From positions 6,200,001 through 6,264,000 of the forward strand of contig NZ_CP029378.1 in NCBI RefSeq assembly GCF_003268675.1: DNA of 64,000 bases, given 5' to 3'. Shown piece after piece: positions 36,589-45,679 of this stretch. Origin of the DNA: Streptomyces bacillaris (GTDB lineage: Bacteria; Actinomycetota; Actinomycetes; Streptomycetales; Streptomycetaceae). A model generated the notes under the pieces. It saw only the letters and a list, made by a program, of their open reading frames with translations, ran no database searches and had not been told where the DNA came from. Both the position numbers and the translations under genes were made by a program. Every line of letters starts with the position of its first letter. Positions within the stretch are counted from its first letter, which is position 1.

Positions 36589-37992
36589 ATGCCCACCCCG
36601 CCCCTCGCCGGAGGCACCGCAGGACCCGCCGCACTGCGCCCCCTCATCGACACCGTGCTCACCGCACTCCACGACGGCGCGGCCCTCCGGAACGGCCCCC
36701 TCCCCGCCGGCGGACCCGACACCGTCACCCCCCGCACCCGCACCGCCACCCACCCCCTCATCCCCGACCACGGCACCGGCCCCCACCACGCCCTCCGCGC
36801 CCTCGTCACCGCCCTCGCCGAAGGCGCCGCCGACCCCGCCCACCCCCACTGCGCCGCCCACCTCCACACCCCGCCCCTCGCCCTCGCGGCCGCCGCCGAC
36901 CTCGCCGCCAGCGCCCTCAACCCCTCCATGGACTCCTGGGACCAGGCCCCCGCCGCCACCGCCCTCGAAGCCGACCTCACCACCGCACTCGCCGCCGAGA
37001 TCTACCCCCACACCCCCTCACCCGACGCTGTCATCACCACCGGCGGCACCGAGGCCAACCAACTCGCCCTCCTCCTCGCCCGCGAACGCCACGGCCCCGT
37101 CCAGGCCGTCTGCGCCACCACCGCCCACCACAGCATCGCCCGCGCCGCCTGGCTCCTCGGCCTCCCGCAACCCGTCACCGTCCCCGCCCCCGACGGCACG
37201 ATGGACCCCGCCGCCCTCGACGCCACCCTCACCCGGCTCGGCCCGCCGCTCCTCGTCGTCGCCACCGCCGGCACCACCGACACCGGCCAGATCGACCCCC
37301 TCGACACCATCGCGGACCTCTGCACCACCCACGGCGCCGAACTCCACATCGACGCCGCCTACGGCGGACCCCTCCTCCTCAGCCCCACCCACCGCGCCCT
37401 CCTCCACGGCCTCGACCGCGCCCAGAGCGTCACCCTCGACCTGCACAAGCTCGGCTGGCAACCCGCCTCCGCCGGCCTCTTCGCCGTCCCCGACCGCCAC
37501 CACCTCACCCCCCTCCACCACCACGCCCCCTACCTCAACGCCGACGACGACACCGAAGCGGGCCTCCCCGACCTCCTCGGCCGCTCCCTCCGCACCACCC
37601 GCCGCCCCGACGCCCTCAAGATCGCCGTCACCCTCCAGGCCCTCGGCCGCACCGGACTCGCCGCCCTCATCGACACCACCGTCACCACCGCCCACCACCT
37701 CGCCGACCTCATCACCAAGACCCCCGCCCTCGACCTCTACGACCGCCCCACCATCACCACCGTCCTCTTCCGCCCCACCGACGCCGACGACCACACCGTC
37801 GCCACCCTCCGCCGCACCCTCCTCAACCGAGGCCACGCCGTCCTCGGCCGCGCCCACGCCCGAGGCCGCCTCTGGCTCAAGGCCACCCTCCTCAACCCCC
37901 ACACCACCCCCCAGGACCTCCAGGCCCTCATCGACCTCGTCACCGCCACCACGGCCGACCTCGAAACCCCCACCGCACCACCCCACCCGTAA
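36589..37992 (+). CDS. PLP-dependent decarboxylase, DesA-like
   Basis: 467-aa group II PLP decarboxylase: ITTGGTEANQLALLLARE, HHSIARAAWLLGLP (His stacking on PLP), HIDAAYGGPLLL (Asp to pyridine N), and Schiff-base Lys287 in DLHKLGWQPASAG. Members act on lysine, diaminobutyrate or aromatic acids. The following gene is a lysine N6-hydroxylase of desferrioxamine type, so lysine to cadaverine is the likely reaction. It differs noticeably, especially in its N-terminal 100 residues, from the DesA I remember. ATG 36589 with GAAGGA about 11 bases upstream. Coding strand is extremely C-rich. Confidence 0.85.
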   Translation: MPTPPLAGGTAGPAALRPLIDTVLTALHDGAALRNGPLPAGGPDTVTPRTRTATHPLIPDHGTGPHHALRALVTALAEGAADPAHPHCAAHLHTPPLALAAAADLAASALNPSMDSWDQAPAATALEADLTTALAAEIYPHTPSPDAVITTGGTEANQLALLLARERHGPVQAVCATTAHHSIARAAWLLGLPQPVTVPAPDGTMDPAALDATLTRLGPPLLVVATAGTTDTGQIDPLDTIADLCTTHGAELHIDAAYGGPLLLSPTHRALLHGLDRAQSVTLDLHKLGWQPASAGLFAVPDRHHLTPLHHHAPYLNADDDTEAGLPDLLGRSLRTTRRPDALKIAVTLQALGRTGLAALIDTTVTTAHHLADLITKTPALDLYDRPTITTVLFRPTDADDHTVATLRRTLLNRGHAVLGRAHARGRLWLKATLLNPHTTPQDLQALIDLVTATTADLETPTAPPHP

Positions 37993-38081
37993 GCACAGAC
38001 CCCCGCACATCCCCCCCCACGCCCGCACACCCCCCACGCCCGCGAAACCCCAACCCCCCTCACGGAAGGCGACACCCCCCG

Positions 38082-39605
38082 ATGACCGACCGGCCCGCCC
38101 CCGACGACCGGCCCGCCCCCGTCACCGGCCACCCCGCACCGGCCCACGACCGGCCCACCCCCACCACCGACCGCCCCGCCACCGGCCGCACAACCCCCGA
38201 ACCCGACCGCCCCCACGACCTCGTCGGCATCGGCATCGGCCCCTTCAACCTCTCCCTCGCCGCCCTCGCCCACAACATCCCCGCCGCCCCCGACGACCCC
38301 CGCCCCCTCGCCGCGACCTTCTACGAACAACGCCCCGCCTTCCACTGGCACCCCGGCCTCCTCCTCGACGGCGCCAGCCTCCAAGTCCCCTTCCTCGCCG
38401 ACCTCGTCACCCTCGCCGACCCCGCCAGCCCCTGGAGCTTCCTCAACTACCTCCGCACCCGCGACCGCCTCTTCCCCTTCTACTTCGCCGAGCGCTTCCA
38501 CATCCAACGAGCCGAATACGACGCCTACTGCCGCTGGGTCAGCGAACAACTCCCCGGCCTCCACTTCGGCCACCAGGTCGACGCCGTCCGCTGGAACACC
38601 GAACGCGCCCTCTTCGAAGTCGACTTCACCCAACTCGACCCCGACGGCGAAGCCGAAGCCCTCGGCCGCGCCTACACCCGCCACATCGCCCTCGGCATCG
38701 GCACCGAACCCTTCGTCCCCGAACCCCTCCGCCCCCTCGCCGAAGCCGAATCCGTCCCCGTACTCCACTCCGCCGACTACCTCCGCCACCGCGAACAACT
38801 CCTCGCCGCCGACCACATCACCGTCATCGGCTCGGGACAGTCCGGCGCCGAGATCTTCCTCGACCTCCTGCGCGCCCGCCCCGAAGGCGCCGAGAACATC
38901 CACTGGCTCGCCCGCACCCAGGCCTTCGCCCCCATGGAGTACTCCAAGCTCGGCCTCGAACACTTCACCCCCGACTACAGCCGCTACTTCCACGCCCTCC
39001 CCGAAACCGCCCGCGACGAACTCGTCCCCCGCCAATGGCAGCTCCACAAAGGCATCGACGCCGACACCATCGCCGCCATCCACGACGAGCTCTACCGCCG
39101 CACCCTCCACGGCGGCTGGCCCCACGCCACCCTCACCCCCGGCGTCCACGTCCGCACCGCCGGACGCCTCGCCAACACCCGCGTCGAACTCCACCTCGAA
39201 CACACCCAGCAAGGCACCCGCACCCGCCTCACCACCGACGCCGTCATCCTCGCCACCGGCTACCGCGAACGCCCCCTCGACGCCATCCTCGGCGGCCTCG
39301 ACCCCTACCTCAGCCGCGACGCCTCCCACCGCCCCCGCATCGACGACCAGTACCGCCTCGTCCTCGACCGCGCCGTCACCGGACACGTCTACGTCCAGAA
39401 CGCCGAACGCCACACCCACGGAGTCGGCGCCCCCGACCTCGGCCTGGCCGCCTGGCGCAGCGCCACCATCCTCAACAACCTCACCGGTACCACCCCCTAC
39501 CCCCTCCCCGAACGCACCGCCTTCACCACCTTCGGCCTCACCCCCCAGTCCTCGAAGATCCCCGCCCAGGCCCCCGAACTGATCCCCCTCACCCAATCCG
39601 TCTGA
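38082..39605 (+). CDS. L-lysine/cadaverine N-hydroxylase, DesB-like
   Basis: 507-aa FAD/NADPH N-monooxygenase of the IucD/DesB family: FAD site DLVGIGIGPFNLSLAALAH (about residues 47-65), VPFLADLVTLADPASPWSFLNYL, NADPH site VIGSGQSGAEIFLDLL, and ATGYRERPLD. Very like DesB, which hydroxylates cadaverine on the way to desferrioxamines. Residues 1-44 are a DRPAP-type repeat extension not present in typical DesB. ATG 38082 follows GGAAGG. Starts 89 bp after the decarboxylase. The expected acyltransferase (desC) and NIS synthetase (desD) are absent; a terminator and a convergent gene follow. Confidence 0.92.
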   Translation: MTDRPAPDDRPAPVTGHPAPAHDRPTPTTDRPATGRTTPEPDRPHDLVGIGIGPFNLSLAALAHNIPAAPDDPRPLAATFYEQRPAFHWHPGLLLDGASLQVPFLADLVTLADPASPWSFLNYLRTRDRLFPFYFAERFHIQRAEYDAYCRWVSEQLPGLHFGHQVDAVRWNTERALFEVDFTQLDPDGEAEALGRAYTRHIALGIGTEPFVPEPLRPLAEAESVPVLHSADYLRHREQLLAADHITVIGSGQSGAEIFLDLLRARPEGAENIHWLARTQAFAPMEYSKLGLEHFTPDYSRYFHALPETARDELVPRQWQLHKGIDADTIAAIHDELYRRTLHGGWPHATLTPGVHVRTAGRLANTRVELHLEHTQQGTRTRLTTDAVILATGYRERPLDAILGGLDPYLSRDASHRPRIDDQYRLVLDRAVTGHVYVQNAERHTHGVGAPDLGLAAWRSATILNNLTGTTPYPLPERTAFTTFGLTPQSSKIPAQAPELIPLTQSV

Positions 39606-39620
39606 CCCCACCCCACAGAA

Positions 39621-39656
39621 CGGCCCGGGACCCCCACCGACGGAGACCCCGGGCCG
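39621..39656. terminator. Terminator between desB-like and 5'-nucleotidase genes
   Basis: CGGCCCGGG (39621-39629) / CCCGGGCCG (39648-39656) perfect 9-bp stem between convergent stops. Confidence 0.7.
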
Positions 39657-39679
39657 GACCAACCACCACACAACCGGCG

Positions 39680-41497
39680 TTACGGGAACACCGGCACCCC
39701 CTCACGCGTCAGCCGCCACCCCACCGACGCGAACTCCGCCGGATCCACCGACCCCTTCTCCCGCACCCACCCGATGATCGTGTTCCGGATCTCGTCCGAA
39801 TCCGCCCACACCTGCTCCGCCCCCGCCACATGCGGAAAAGCACCCCCACCACTCGCCCGGTAGTTGTTCACCGCGAACACGAACCGCGCCGCCGGATCCA
39901 CCGGCCTCCCCTCGAACGACAACCCCACGATCCGCGACCCCACCGGCCGCGAAATATCGATGTCGTACGTCACCCCCGACACCGCGTCATAGTTGTAATC
40001 CGGAATCCCGTCCGCATTCGTCAGCTTCGCCGTATCCACCGGACCACCCGCAGCCGTCCGCACGTAATACCGCGCCGAATACTCCAAGTACTCCTTCAGC
40101 TGCGCCCCCGTCAGCAGCCGCGCCTCCAACGTGTTCTCGAACGGATACAGCCCCGCCGCATCCCGGATCGTCACCTCACCCGCCGGAATCCCCGCCGTAC
40201 GCGAGAAACACGACGCCTGCGACAACACCGGCAGCCCCGCATACGCACCACCCGCCAGCGCCGCCACCACCGTCTCCGTCTGCACCTGATTGATCAGATC
40301 GATGATCGGCTCATCCCGCCACGGAGCCTCGGCCGTCGACATCGCCACCACCGACGTACCGATCACCTGATTCACATACGCCACCACCTTCCGGTGCTCC
40401 CGCCGCAACAGCGCCACCACCTTCGGGTCCTCCGGCACCGCATTCGAATTCAGCACCTGCGAACCGGCCCGCTCGACCGCCCAGCGCCCCCTCTCCCACA
40501 CCAGATCGAAATCGAAGACCGTCAGCCGCTGCCCCCACTTCGCCGGCTCCGACAGCACCACCCGCTTCCCCGTCGCCTTGTTCACCACGCAATGCTCGGC
40601 GATCTCCACATGCGCGTGCCCCACCAGAATCGCGTCGATCCCCGGCACCTGCTCCGCCACCAGACCCGCCGCATTCTCGACATACGGCAACTGATCCCCG
40701 TACGACGACGTCCCCGACGACCCCGAATGCGCCGACACGATCACCACATCCGCACCCATGGACCGCAGCTTCGGCACCCACTTCGCCGCCTGCTCCTCCA
40801 ACCCCGGAAACACCATCTTCCCGGCCACATGCGCCTTGTCCCAGATCGCGATCCCCGGATTCGTCAGCCCCAGCACCGCCACCCGCACATCCCGCCCGCA
40901 CGGCGTCCGCAACCGCTTGATCACATATGGCGGAAACACCGGCCGCAACGACTTCGCATCCAGCGCGTTCGCCCCCAGCAGCGGAAAATCACACTGCTCC
41001 TCGAACTTCCGCAGCACCGGAATCCCGTAATTGAACTCGTGATTCCCCAGTGCCGCAGCGTCATAGCCGATCGCGTTCATCGCCTTGGCCATCGGATGCA
41101 CCGGACCACGCCGCGCCGTGATCGGATCCACCTTCGCGTAGTAGTACGACAGCTGCGTGCCCTGGATCGTGTCGCCCGCGTCGATCAGCAGCGTGTTCCG
41201 CCGCCCCTTCTCCCGGCGCACCTGATCCACCAGCGTCGAGATCTTCGCCAGGCCGATGTCGTTGTGAGCCGCGTCGTCGTACTCCCTGTCGGTGAAGTAG
41301 TCCCAGTTGAAGACGTTCCCGTGCAGGTCGGTCGTCCCCATCACCGAGAACGAGTACCGCTTCACCGGCCGCCCCTCACGGCGCCCTCGGCCGTGCGCCA
41401 GAGCCTCACCACCCACCATCACCGCACCGGCGGCACCCGCGCCGACAGCAGCCGAACGGCCCAGAAACGTCCTACGGTCCCACCGGTCCAACTCCAT
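39680..41497 (-). CDS. Tat-exported 5'-nucleotidase / 2',3'-cyclic phosphodiesterase
   Basis: 605 aa. N-terminal twin-arginine signal DRRTFLGRSAAVGAGAAGAVMV. Metallophosphatase domain with the di-metal motifs TTDLHGN, DAGDTIQG, LGNHEFN (GNHE), HSG and GHAHVE, then the 5'-nucleotidase C-terminal domain (NQVQTETVVAALAGG, YPFENTLEARLLTGAQLKEYLEYSA, NNYRASGGGAFP). Extracellular or cell-surface release of phosphate or nucleosides from nucleotides. ATG 41497 placed 9-10 bases after GAGGAG; an in-frame GTG at 41503 is too close to it. Confidence 0.93.
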   Translation of the reverse strand: MELDRWDRRTFLGRSAAVGAGAAGAVMVGGEALAHGRGRREGRPVKRYSFSVMGTTDLHGNVFNWDYFTDREYDDAAHNDIGLAKISTLVDQVRREKGRRNTLLIDAGDTIQGTQLSYYYAKVDPITARRGPVHPMAKAMNAIGYDAAALGNHEFNYGIPVLRKFEEQCDFPLLGANALDAKSLRPVFPPYVIKRLRTPCGRDVRVAVLGLTNPGIAIWDKAHVAGKMVFPGLEEQAAKWVPKLRSMGADVVIVSAHSGSSGTSSYGDQLPYVENAAGLVAEQVPGIDAILVGHAHVEIAEHCVVNKATGKRVVLSEPAKWGQRLTVFDFDLVWERGRWAVERAGSQVLNSNAVPEDPKVVALLRREHRKVVAYVNQVIGTSVVAMSTAEAPWRDEPIIDLINQVQTETVVAALAGGAYAGLPVLSQASCFSRTAGIPAGEVTIRDAAGLYPFENTLEARLLTGAQLKEYLEYSARYYVRTAAGGPVDTAKLTNADGIPDYNYDAVSGVTYDIDISRPVGSRIVGLSFEGRPVDPAARFVFAVNNYRASGGGAFPHVAGAEQVWADSDEIRNTIIGWVREKGSVDPAEFASVGWRLTREGVPVFP

Positions 41498-41651
41498 GCT
41501 CACTCACTCCTCGTTCAGTAGGGCAACGCGCGTAGATTCTGACCCGCCCCCTTACACGCAACACCCCCCACAGATGAGGATCCGATGGCCACCCGACACA
41601 CCTCCTCCACAACCACCCCCACCCCACCCACCCGCATGCCACAGTGAACGC

Positions 41652-42374
41652 ATGACCGAAACCCCCACACCCACGCCCACCGCCACCCCCCACCCCTACG
41701 GCACCCCCGACACCCCCCACGTCACCGTCCGCGGCGAAGCCCACCTCGAAGTCGAGCCCGAAATCGCCCACATCACCATCACCCTCACCGCCCGCGGCAC
41801 CGACCGCCGCACCACCCTCGACGACCTCACCCACCGCAACACCACCACCCTCGACCTCATCAAGAGCTACGGCGACACCATCGAAAAACTCGAAACCGGC
41901 ACCCTCGCCATCAGCCCCGAACTCACCCGCCACGGCCGCGCCGAACGCATCCGCGCCTACCACGGCCGCATCCAACTCACCGCCACCATCAACGACTTCA
42001 CCACCCTCGGCGAAATCGTCACCCGCCTCGCCGACCACGACCTCACCCGCGTCGACGGCCCCTGGTGGACCCTCCGCCCCACCTCACCCCACCACGCCGC
42101 AGCCCGTCGCCAAGCCGTCCGCGAAGCCCTCCAACGCGCCCGCGAATACGCCGAAGCCCTCGACACCCGCCTCGGCGCCCTCCTCGAACTCAGCGACACC
42201 GGCACCCACCACAGCCCCCTCGGCCGCGCAGCCTTCGCCGAATCCATGCACTACGGCGCCCCGGCAGGAGCCGCAGCCGCCGACGCCGCCCCCATCGACC
42301 TCGAACCCGTACGCCAGACCGTCGACGCCCAGGTCGAAGCCTCCTTCACCCTCATCCCGCCCGCCCTCGGATAG
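41652..42374 (+). CDS. SIMPL-domain protein (YggE-like)
   Basis: 240 aa. SIMPL/DUF541 domain: VTVRGEAHLEVEPEIAHITITLTARGTDR at the N-terminal side, AYHGRIQLTATINDFTTLGEIVTRL, ARRQAVREALQRAREYAEALD. The family includes E. coli YggE, implicated in oxidative-stress tolerance; biochemical role unknown. No signal peptide is visible, unlike many relatives, so probably cytoplasmic. The first 20 residues are Thr/Pro-rich. The coding strand is strongly C-rich. ATG 41652. Confidence 0.88.
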   Translation: MTETPTPTPTATPHPYGTPDTPHVTVRGEAHLEVEPEIAHITITLTARGTDRRTTLDDLTHRNTTTLDLIKSYGDTIEKLETGTLAISPELTRHGRAERIRAYHGRIQLTATINDFTTLGEIVTRLADHDLTRVDGPWWTLRPTSPHHAAARRQAVREALQRAREYAEALDTRLGALLELSDTGTHHSPLGRAAFAESMHYGAPAGAAAADAAPIDLEPVRQTVDAQVEASFTLIPPALG

Positions 42375-42461
42375 ACGCTCATCGGAGCGGGTCACTGCAC
42401 AATTCAACACTTGTCAATAACCCTTCACCCAAAGGTTGTTGAGGTGTCATGAGGAGCCAAA

Positions 42462-42477
42462 TACCTACCCGTAGGTA
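42462..42477. promoter_or_regulatory. Dyad in pyruvate kinase leader
   Basis: TACCTA CCCG TAGGTA, perfect 6-bp inverted repeat 18 bp before the pyk ATG. A looser dyad CAATAACC..GGTTGTTG lies at about 42415-42442. Both fall in an AT-richer promoter region. Confidence 0.5.
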
Positions 42478-42494
42478 AGGTTTAGGCTCGAACC

Positions 42495-43934
42495 ATGCGC
42501 CGAGCAAAAATCGTCTGCACCCTGGGACCCGCAACCGACACATACGACCAGATCAAAGCCCTGGTCGAAGCGGGAATGGACATCGCCCGCTTCAACCTCA
42601 GCCACGGCTCCTACGCCGAACACGAACAGCGCTACCACCACGTCCGCAAAGCCGCCGAAGAAACCGGCCGTAGCGTCGGCATCCTCGCCGACCTTCAAGG
42701 CCCGAAGATCCGCCTCGGCCGCTTCCGCGAAGGCCCCGTACTCCTTGAACGCGGCGACACCTTCACCATCACCGTCGAACCCCTCGACAACGAAGGCGAC
42801 GGCGACATCTGCGGCACCACCTACGACGGCCTCGCCGCCGACGTCACCACCGGCGAACGCATCCTCGTCGACGACGGCCGCGTCACCCTCGAAGTCACCG
42901 ACGTCGACGGCCCCCGCGTCCACACCACCGTCATCGAAGGAGGCATGGTCTCCGACAACAAAGGCCTCAACCTCCCCGGCGTCGCCGTCTCCGTCCCCGC
43001 CCTCTCCGACAAGGACATCGACGACCTCCGCTGGGCCCTGCGCACCGGCGCCGACCTCATCGCCCTCTCCTTCGTCCGCACCGGACGCGACATCGACGAC
43101 GTCCACCGCATCATGGACGAGGAGAACCGCCGCCTCCCCGTCATCGCCAAGGTCGAGAAGCCCCAGGCCGTCGAGAACATCGACGACATCGTCGCCGCCT
43201 TCGACGGCATCATGGTCGCCCGCGGCGACCTCGGCGTCGAAATGCCCCTCGAACACGTCCCCGTCGTCCAGAAGCGCGCCATCAAACTCGCCAAGCGCAA
43301 CGCCAAACCGGTCATCGTCGCCACCCAGATGCTCGACTCGATGATCGACAACTCCCGCCCCACCCGCGCCGAAGCCTCCGACGTCGCCAACGCCGTCATC
43401 GACGGCACCGACGCCGTCATGCTCTCCGGCGAGACCAGCGTCGGCAAATACCCCATCGAGACCGTCCGCACCATGTCCCGCATCGTCGAAGCGGCCGAAC
43501 AGGACATTCTCGCCAAGGGCCTCCCGCCCCTCACCGAACGCAACAAGCCCCGCACCCAGGGCGGAGCGGTGGCGAGGGCCGCCGCCGAGATGGGCGACTT
43601 CCTCGGCGCCAAGTTCCTCGTCGCCTTCACCCAGAGCGGCGACACGGTGAAGCGCCTCTCCCGCTACCGCTCACCCATCCCGCTCCTCGCCTTCACCCCC
43701 GACGAAGCGACCCGCGCCCAGCTCAACCTCACCTGGGGCGTCGAGACCTTCCTCGGCCCCAAGGTCGACTCCACGGACGCGATGGTGGCCCAGGTCGACG
43801 AGGAACTCCTCCGCATCGGCCGCTGCGCGAAGGGCGACATCGTGGTCATCACCGCCGGCTCCCCGCCCGGCGTGGCCGGCTCCACCAACCTGGTCCGCGT
43901 CCACCACATCGGCGAGGACGACAGCCCGAAGTAG
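42495..43934 (+). CDS. pyk: Pyruvate kinase
   Basis: 479 aa. Converts phosphoenolpyruvate and ADP to pyruvate and ATP. Motifs: KIVCTLGPATDTYDQIKALVEAGMDIARFNLSHG, LADLQGPKIRLGRF, the B-domain, the catalytic signature VIAKVEKPQAVENIDDI and MVARGDLGVEMPLEHVP, then VATQMLDSMIDNSRPTRAEASDVANAVIDGTDAVMLSGETS, and a C-terminal regulatory domain. Full length. Convergent with the HTH-LAGLIDADG gene, with 11 bp between stops. Confidence 0.97.
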   Translation: MRRAKIVCTLGPATDTYDQIKALVEAGMDIARFNLSHGSYAEHEQRYHHVRKAAEETGRSVGILADLQGPKIRLGRFREGPVLLERGDTFTITVEPLDNEGDGDICGTTYDGLAADVTTGERILVDDGRVTLEVTDVDGPRVHTTVIEGGMVSDNKGLNLPGVAVSVPALSDKDIDDLRWALRTGADLIALSFVRTGRDIDDVHRIMDEENRRLPVIAKVEKPQAVENIDDIVAAFDGIMVARGDLGVEMPLEHVPVVQKRAIKLAKRNAKPVIVATQMLDSMIDNSRPTRAEASDVANAVIDGTDAVMLSGETSVGKYPIETVRTMSRIVEAAEQDILAKGLPPLTERNKPRTQGGAVARAAAEMGDFLGAKFLVAFTQSGDTVKRLSRYRSPIPLLAFTPDEATRAQLNLTWGVETFLGPKVDSTDAMVAQVDEELLRIGRCAKGDIVVITAGSPPGVAGSTNLVRVHHIGEDDSPK

Positions 43935-43945
43935 GGCGGCCCAGC

Positions 43946-44734
43946 TCAGTATTTCGGCCCGACGTGCGCATCCATGAGGGCGACGGATGCCCGTCGGGCT
44001 ACGGAGATGTTGTAGGGCTTGCCCGCCCGCGTGCAGTGCGTCCAGGTGACGCCGAGCGCGTCGAGGGTGTCGGTGTAGAGCCGCCGGATGTCGTCGGAGA
44101 CGTTGGTGAACCAGTACCTGGGGTACTCGTACCGTTTCCGTTCACCGCCGACCACGCGGGTGGTCCAGTTGGTGATGCGGCAGCCGTCGGAGTGGACGAG
44201 CCCCCGTACGAGCTGCCAGGGGTGCGCATCGACGATCGACTGCTGCCAGGGCTCCAGGGCTATGGCTCGCTCGTGCTTCCGGCCCGGCCCGTGCTGTGGG
44301 AACAGGCAGACGAGGTGTTTCGAGTACACCTTGAGGTTGTGGCAGCCGGGCTTGCGGACGCGGCACGTGGCGTTGCCCGGGAAGACCCTGCGTAAGGTCT
44401 CCTCGGCCTCGTCCTGGATACCGGGCCATGCATCGTCCAGCGTGATCATGAGGTTCGGCGCCCGGTGGCCCGCGTACTGGCTGATGTGCCCATCGCCCAG
44501 GTAGAGCCCGAGCAGGTATGCGTAGGCGGGCTCGTCGAGGGGCGAGCCATCACATCGGTGGCAGGCCGGGGTGTGCGCCCCGGGGCACTCGCCACGCTTG
44601 GCACGGTCCATGTGCAGCCAGTACGAGACGGTGCCGCGAGGCACGCTCAGCCGACGAGCCACCTCGGCCCCTTTGGTGCCGCTCCGGAGGAGGGTGAGCG
44701 CCTTCTGGCGTACCTCTGTGCTGTGTGCGTTCAT
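43946..44734 (-). CDS. HTH plus LAGLIDADG-domain protein with a TTA codon
   Basis: 262 aa. N-terminal helix-turn-helix (RQKALTLLRSGTKGAEVARRLSVPRGTVSYWL), a CHRC pair, then two LAGLIDADG-type motifs: YLLGLYLGDGHIS (Asp81) and LVRGLVHSDGCRI (Asp183), each with its acidic residue. This is the two-motif layout of a monomeric LAGLIDADG homing endonuclease, or of a regulator derived from one (compare WhiA). Leu114 is encoded by TTA (44395-44393), so translation should need the bldA tRNA. It is 82 bp downstream of tRNA-Leu on the same strand, and no intron or intein is visible around it. Activity unknown. Confidence 0.85.
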   Translation of the reverse strand: MNAHSTEVRQKALTLLRSGTKGAEVARRLSVPRGTVSYWLHMDRAKRGECPGAHTPACHRCDGSPLDEPAYAYLLGLYLGDGHISQYAGHRAPNLMITLDDAWPGIQDEAEETLRRVFPGNATCRVRKPGCHNLKVYSKHLVCLFPQHGPGRKHERAIALEPWQQSIVDAHPWQLVRGLVHSDGCRITNWTTRVVGGERKRYEYPRYWFTNVSDDIRRLYTDTLDALGVTWTHCTRAGKPYNISVARRASVALMDAHVGPKY

Positions 44735-44772
44735 GCGTCCACTCTTTGTGAGGCAAATCGAACGCGAACAGC

Positions 44773-44809
44773 AAAAAGCGGATGTTCACCCTAAAGTGAA
44801 CATCCGCTT
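44773..44809 (-). terminator. Intrinsic terminator of tRNA-Leu
   Basis: AAGCGGATGTTCAC / GTGAACATCCGCTT 14-bp perfect stem with a 6-base loop; on the - strand it is followed by TTTTTGC, a true U-tract. Begins 8 bases after the tRNA 3' end. Confidence 0.9.
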
Positions 44810-44816
44810 CGGGATG

Positions 44817-44899
44817 TACCGGGTGCGGGATTCGAACCCGCACGTCCTTTCGGACAGATGTGTTTGAGACATCAGCGTCTGCCATTCCGCCAACCCGGC
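44817..44899 (-). tRNA. tRNA-Leu (anticodon CAA)
   Basis: On the - strand: acceptor stem GCCGGGT / ACCCGGT (one G-U pair), D arm with GGCAGACGC, anticodon arm GATGT-CTCAAAC-ACATC giving CAA, a long variable arm (TGTCCGAAAGGACG) as in class II leucine tRNAs, T arm GCGGGTTCGAATCCCGC. CCA is not encoded. Reads the UUG codon. It is not bldA (which has UAA). Confidence 0.95.
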
Positions 44900-44994
44900 T
44901 GGCCAACCCGTGAGGAGTCTACCGGGTCACTATCGGTCCCCGCTGCTAGGTAGGCTCATAGGGCGCTGCACCTGCCCTGGAACAAGGAGCCCCC

Positions 44995-45651
44995 GTGACC
45001 ACCCCCGAGTCGCCCCAGCCCGTAGACGCCGTCGACGACGACAAGTCGCACGTCCCGCCGCTGACGACCCGCGTCGTCATCGCCGAGGACGAGGCCCTCA
45101 TCCGCCTCGATCTCAAGGAGATGCTGGAGGAGGAGGGCTACTCCGTCGTCGGTGAGGCGGGCGACGGGCAGCAGGCCGTCGAGCTGGCCCGGGAGCACAA
45201 GCCGGATCTCGTGATCCTGGACGTGAAGATGCCGGTCCTCGACGGGATCTCCGCCGCCGAGAAGATCGCGGAGGAGTCCATCGCGCCGGTCCTCATGCTC
45301 ACCGCCTTCTCGCAGCGCGACCTGGTCGAGCGGGCCCGGGACGCCGGGGCGATGGCGTATCTGGTGAAGCCGTTCAGCAAGAGCGACGTGGTGCCGGCCA
45401 TCGAGATGGCGGTCTCCCGGTTCGCGGAGCTGAAGGCGCTGGAGAGCGAGATCGCGGATCTGTCGCAGCGGCTGGAGACGCGGAAGCTGGTGGACCGGGC
45501 GAAGAGCATTCTGCAGACGGATTACGGGCTGTCGGAGCCGGCCGCGTTCCGGTGGATCCAGAAGACGTCGATGGACCGCCGGATGTCGATGCAGCAGCTG
45601 GCGGAGGCGCTGATCGCGGACGCCGAGGAGAAGAAGAAGGCGGCCGAGTAG
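44995..45651 (+). CDS. pdtaR: ANTAR-domain response regulator, PdtaR-like
   Basis: 218 aa. Receiver domain with RVVIAEDEALIRLDLKEML, phospho-acceptor Asp in LVILDVKMPVLDG, Thr in MLTAF and Lys in LVKPFSKSD; a coiled-coil, then a C-terminal ANTAR RNA-binding domain (LETRKLVDRAKSILQTDYGLSEPAAFRWIQKTSMDRRMSMQQLAEALI). Such proteins bind paired hairpins in mRNA leaders and prevent termination when phosphorylated. No kinase gene is adjacent. GTG start with AAGGAG upstream. Codons end mostly in G, unlike + strand genes in the first 44 kb. Confidence 0.94.
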   Translation: MTTPESPQPVDAVDDDKSHVPPLTTRVVIAEDEALIRLDLKEMLEEEGYSVVGEAGDGQQAVELAREHKPDLVILDVKMPVLDGISAAEKIAEESIAPVLMLTAFSQRDLVERARDAGAMAYLVKPFSKSDVVPAIEMAVSRFAELKALESEIADLSQRLETRKLVDRAKSILQTDYGLSEPAAFRWIQKTSMDRRMSMQQLAEALIADAEEKKKAAE

Positions 45652-45679
45652 TCCCGTACCGCTGACGTACGCGTAAAGA

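Noticed and set aside
36552..38081. Long + strand reading frame continuing upstream of the desB-like gene from an ATG at 36552
   Set aside because: It is an Arg/Pro/His-rich shadow of the decarboxylase gene in another frame; the desB-like protein starts at 38082 with its own ribosome-binding site.
44817..44899. bldA tRNA
   Set aside because: The anticodon is CAA, not UAA; this tRNA reads UUG and cannot serve the TTA codon next door by standard pairing.
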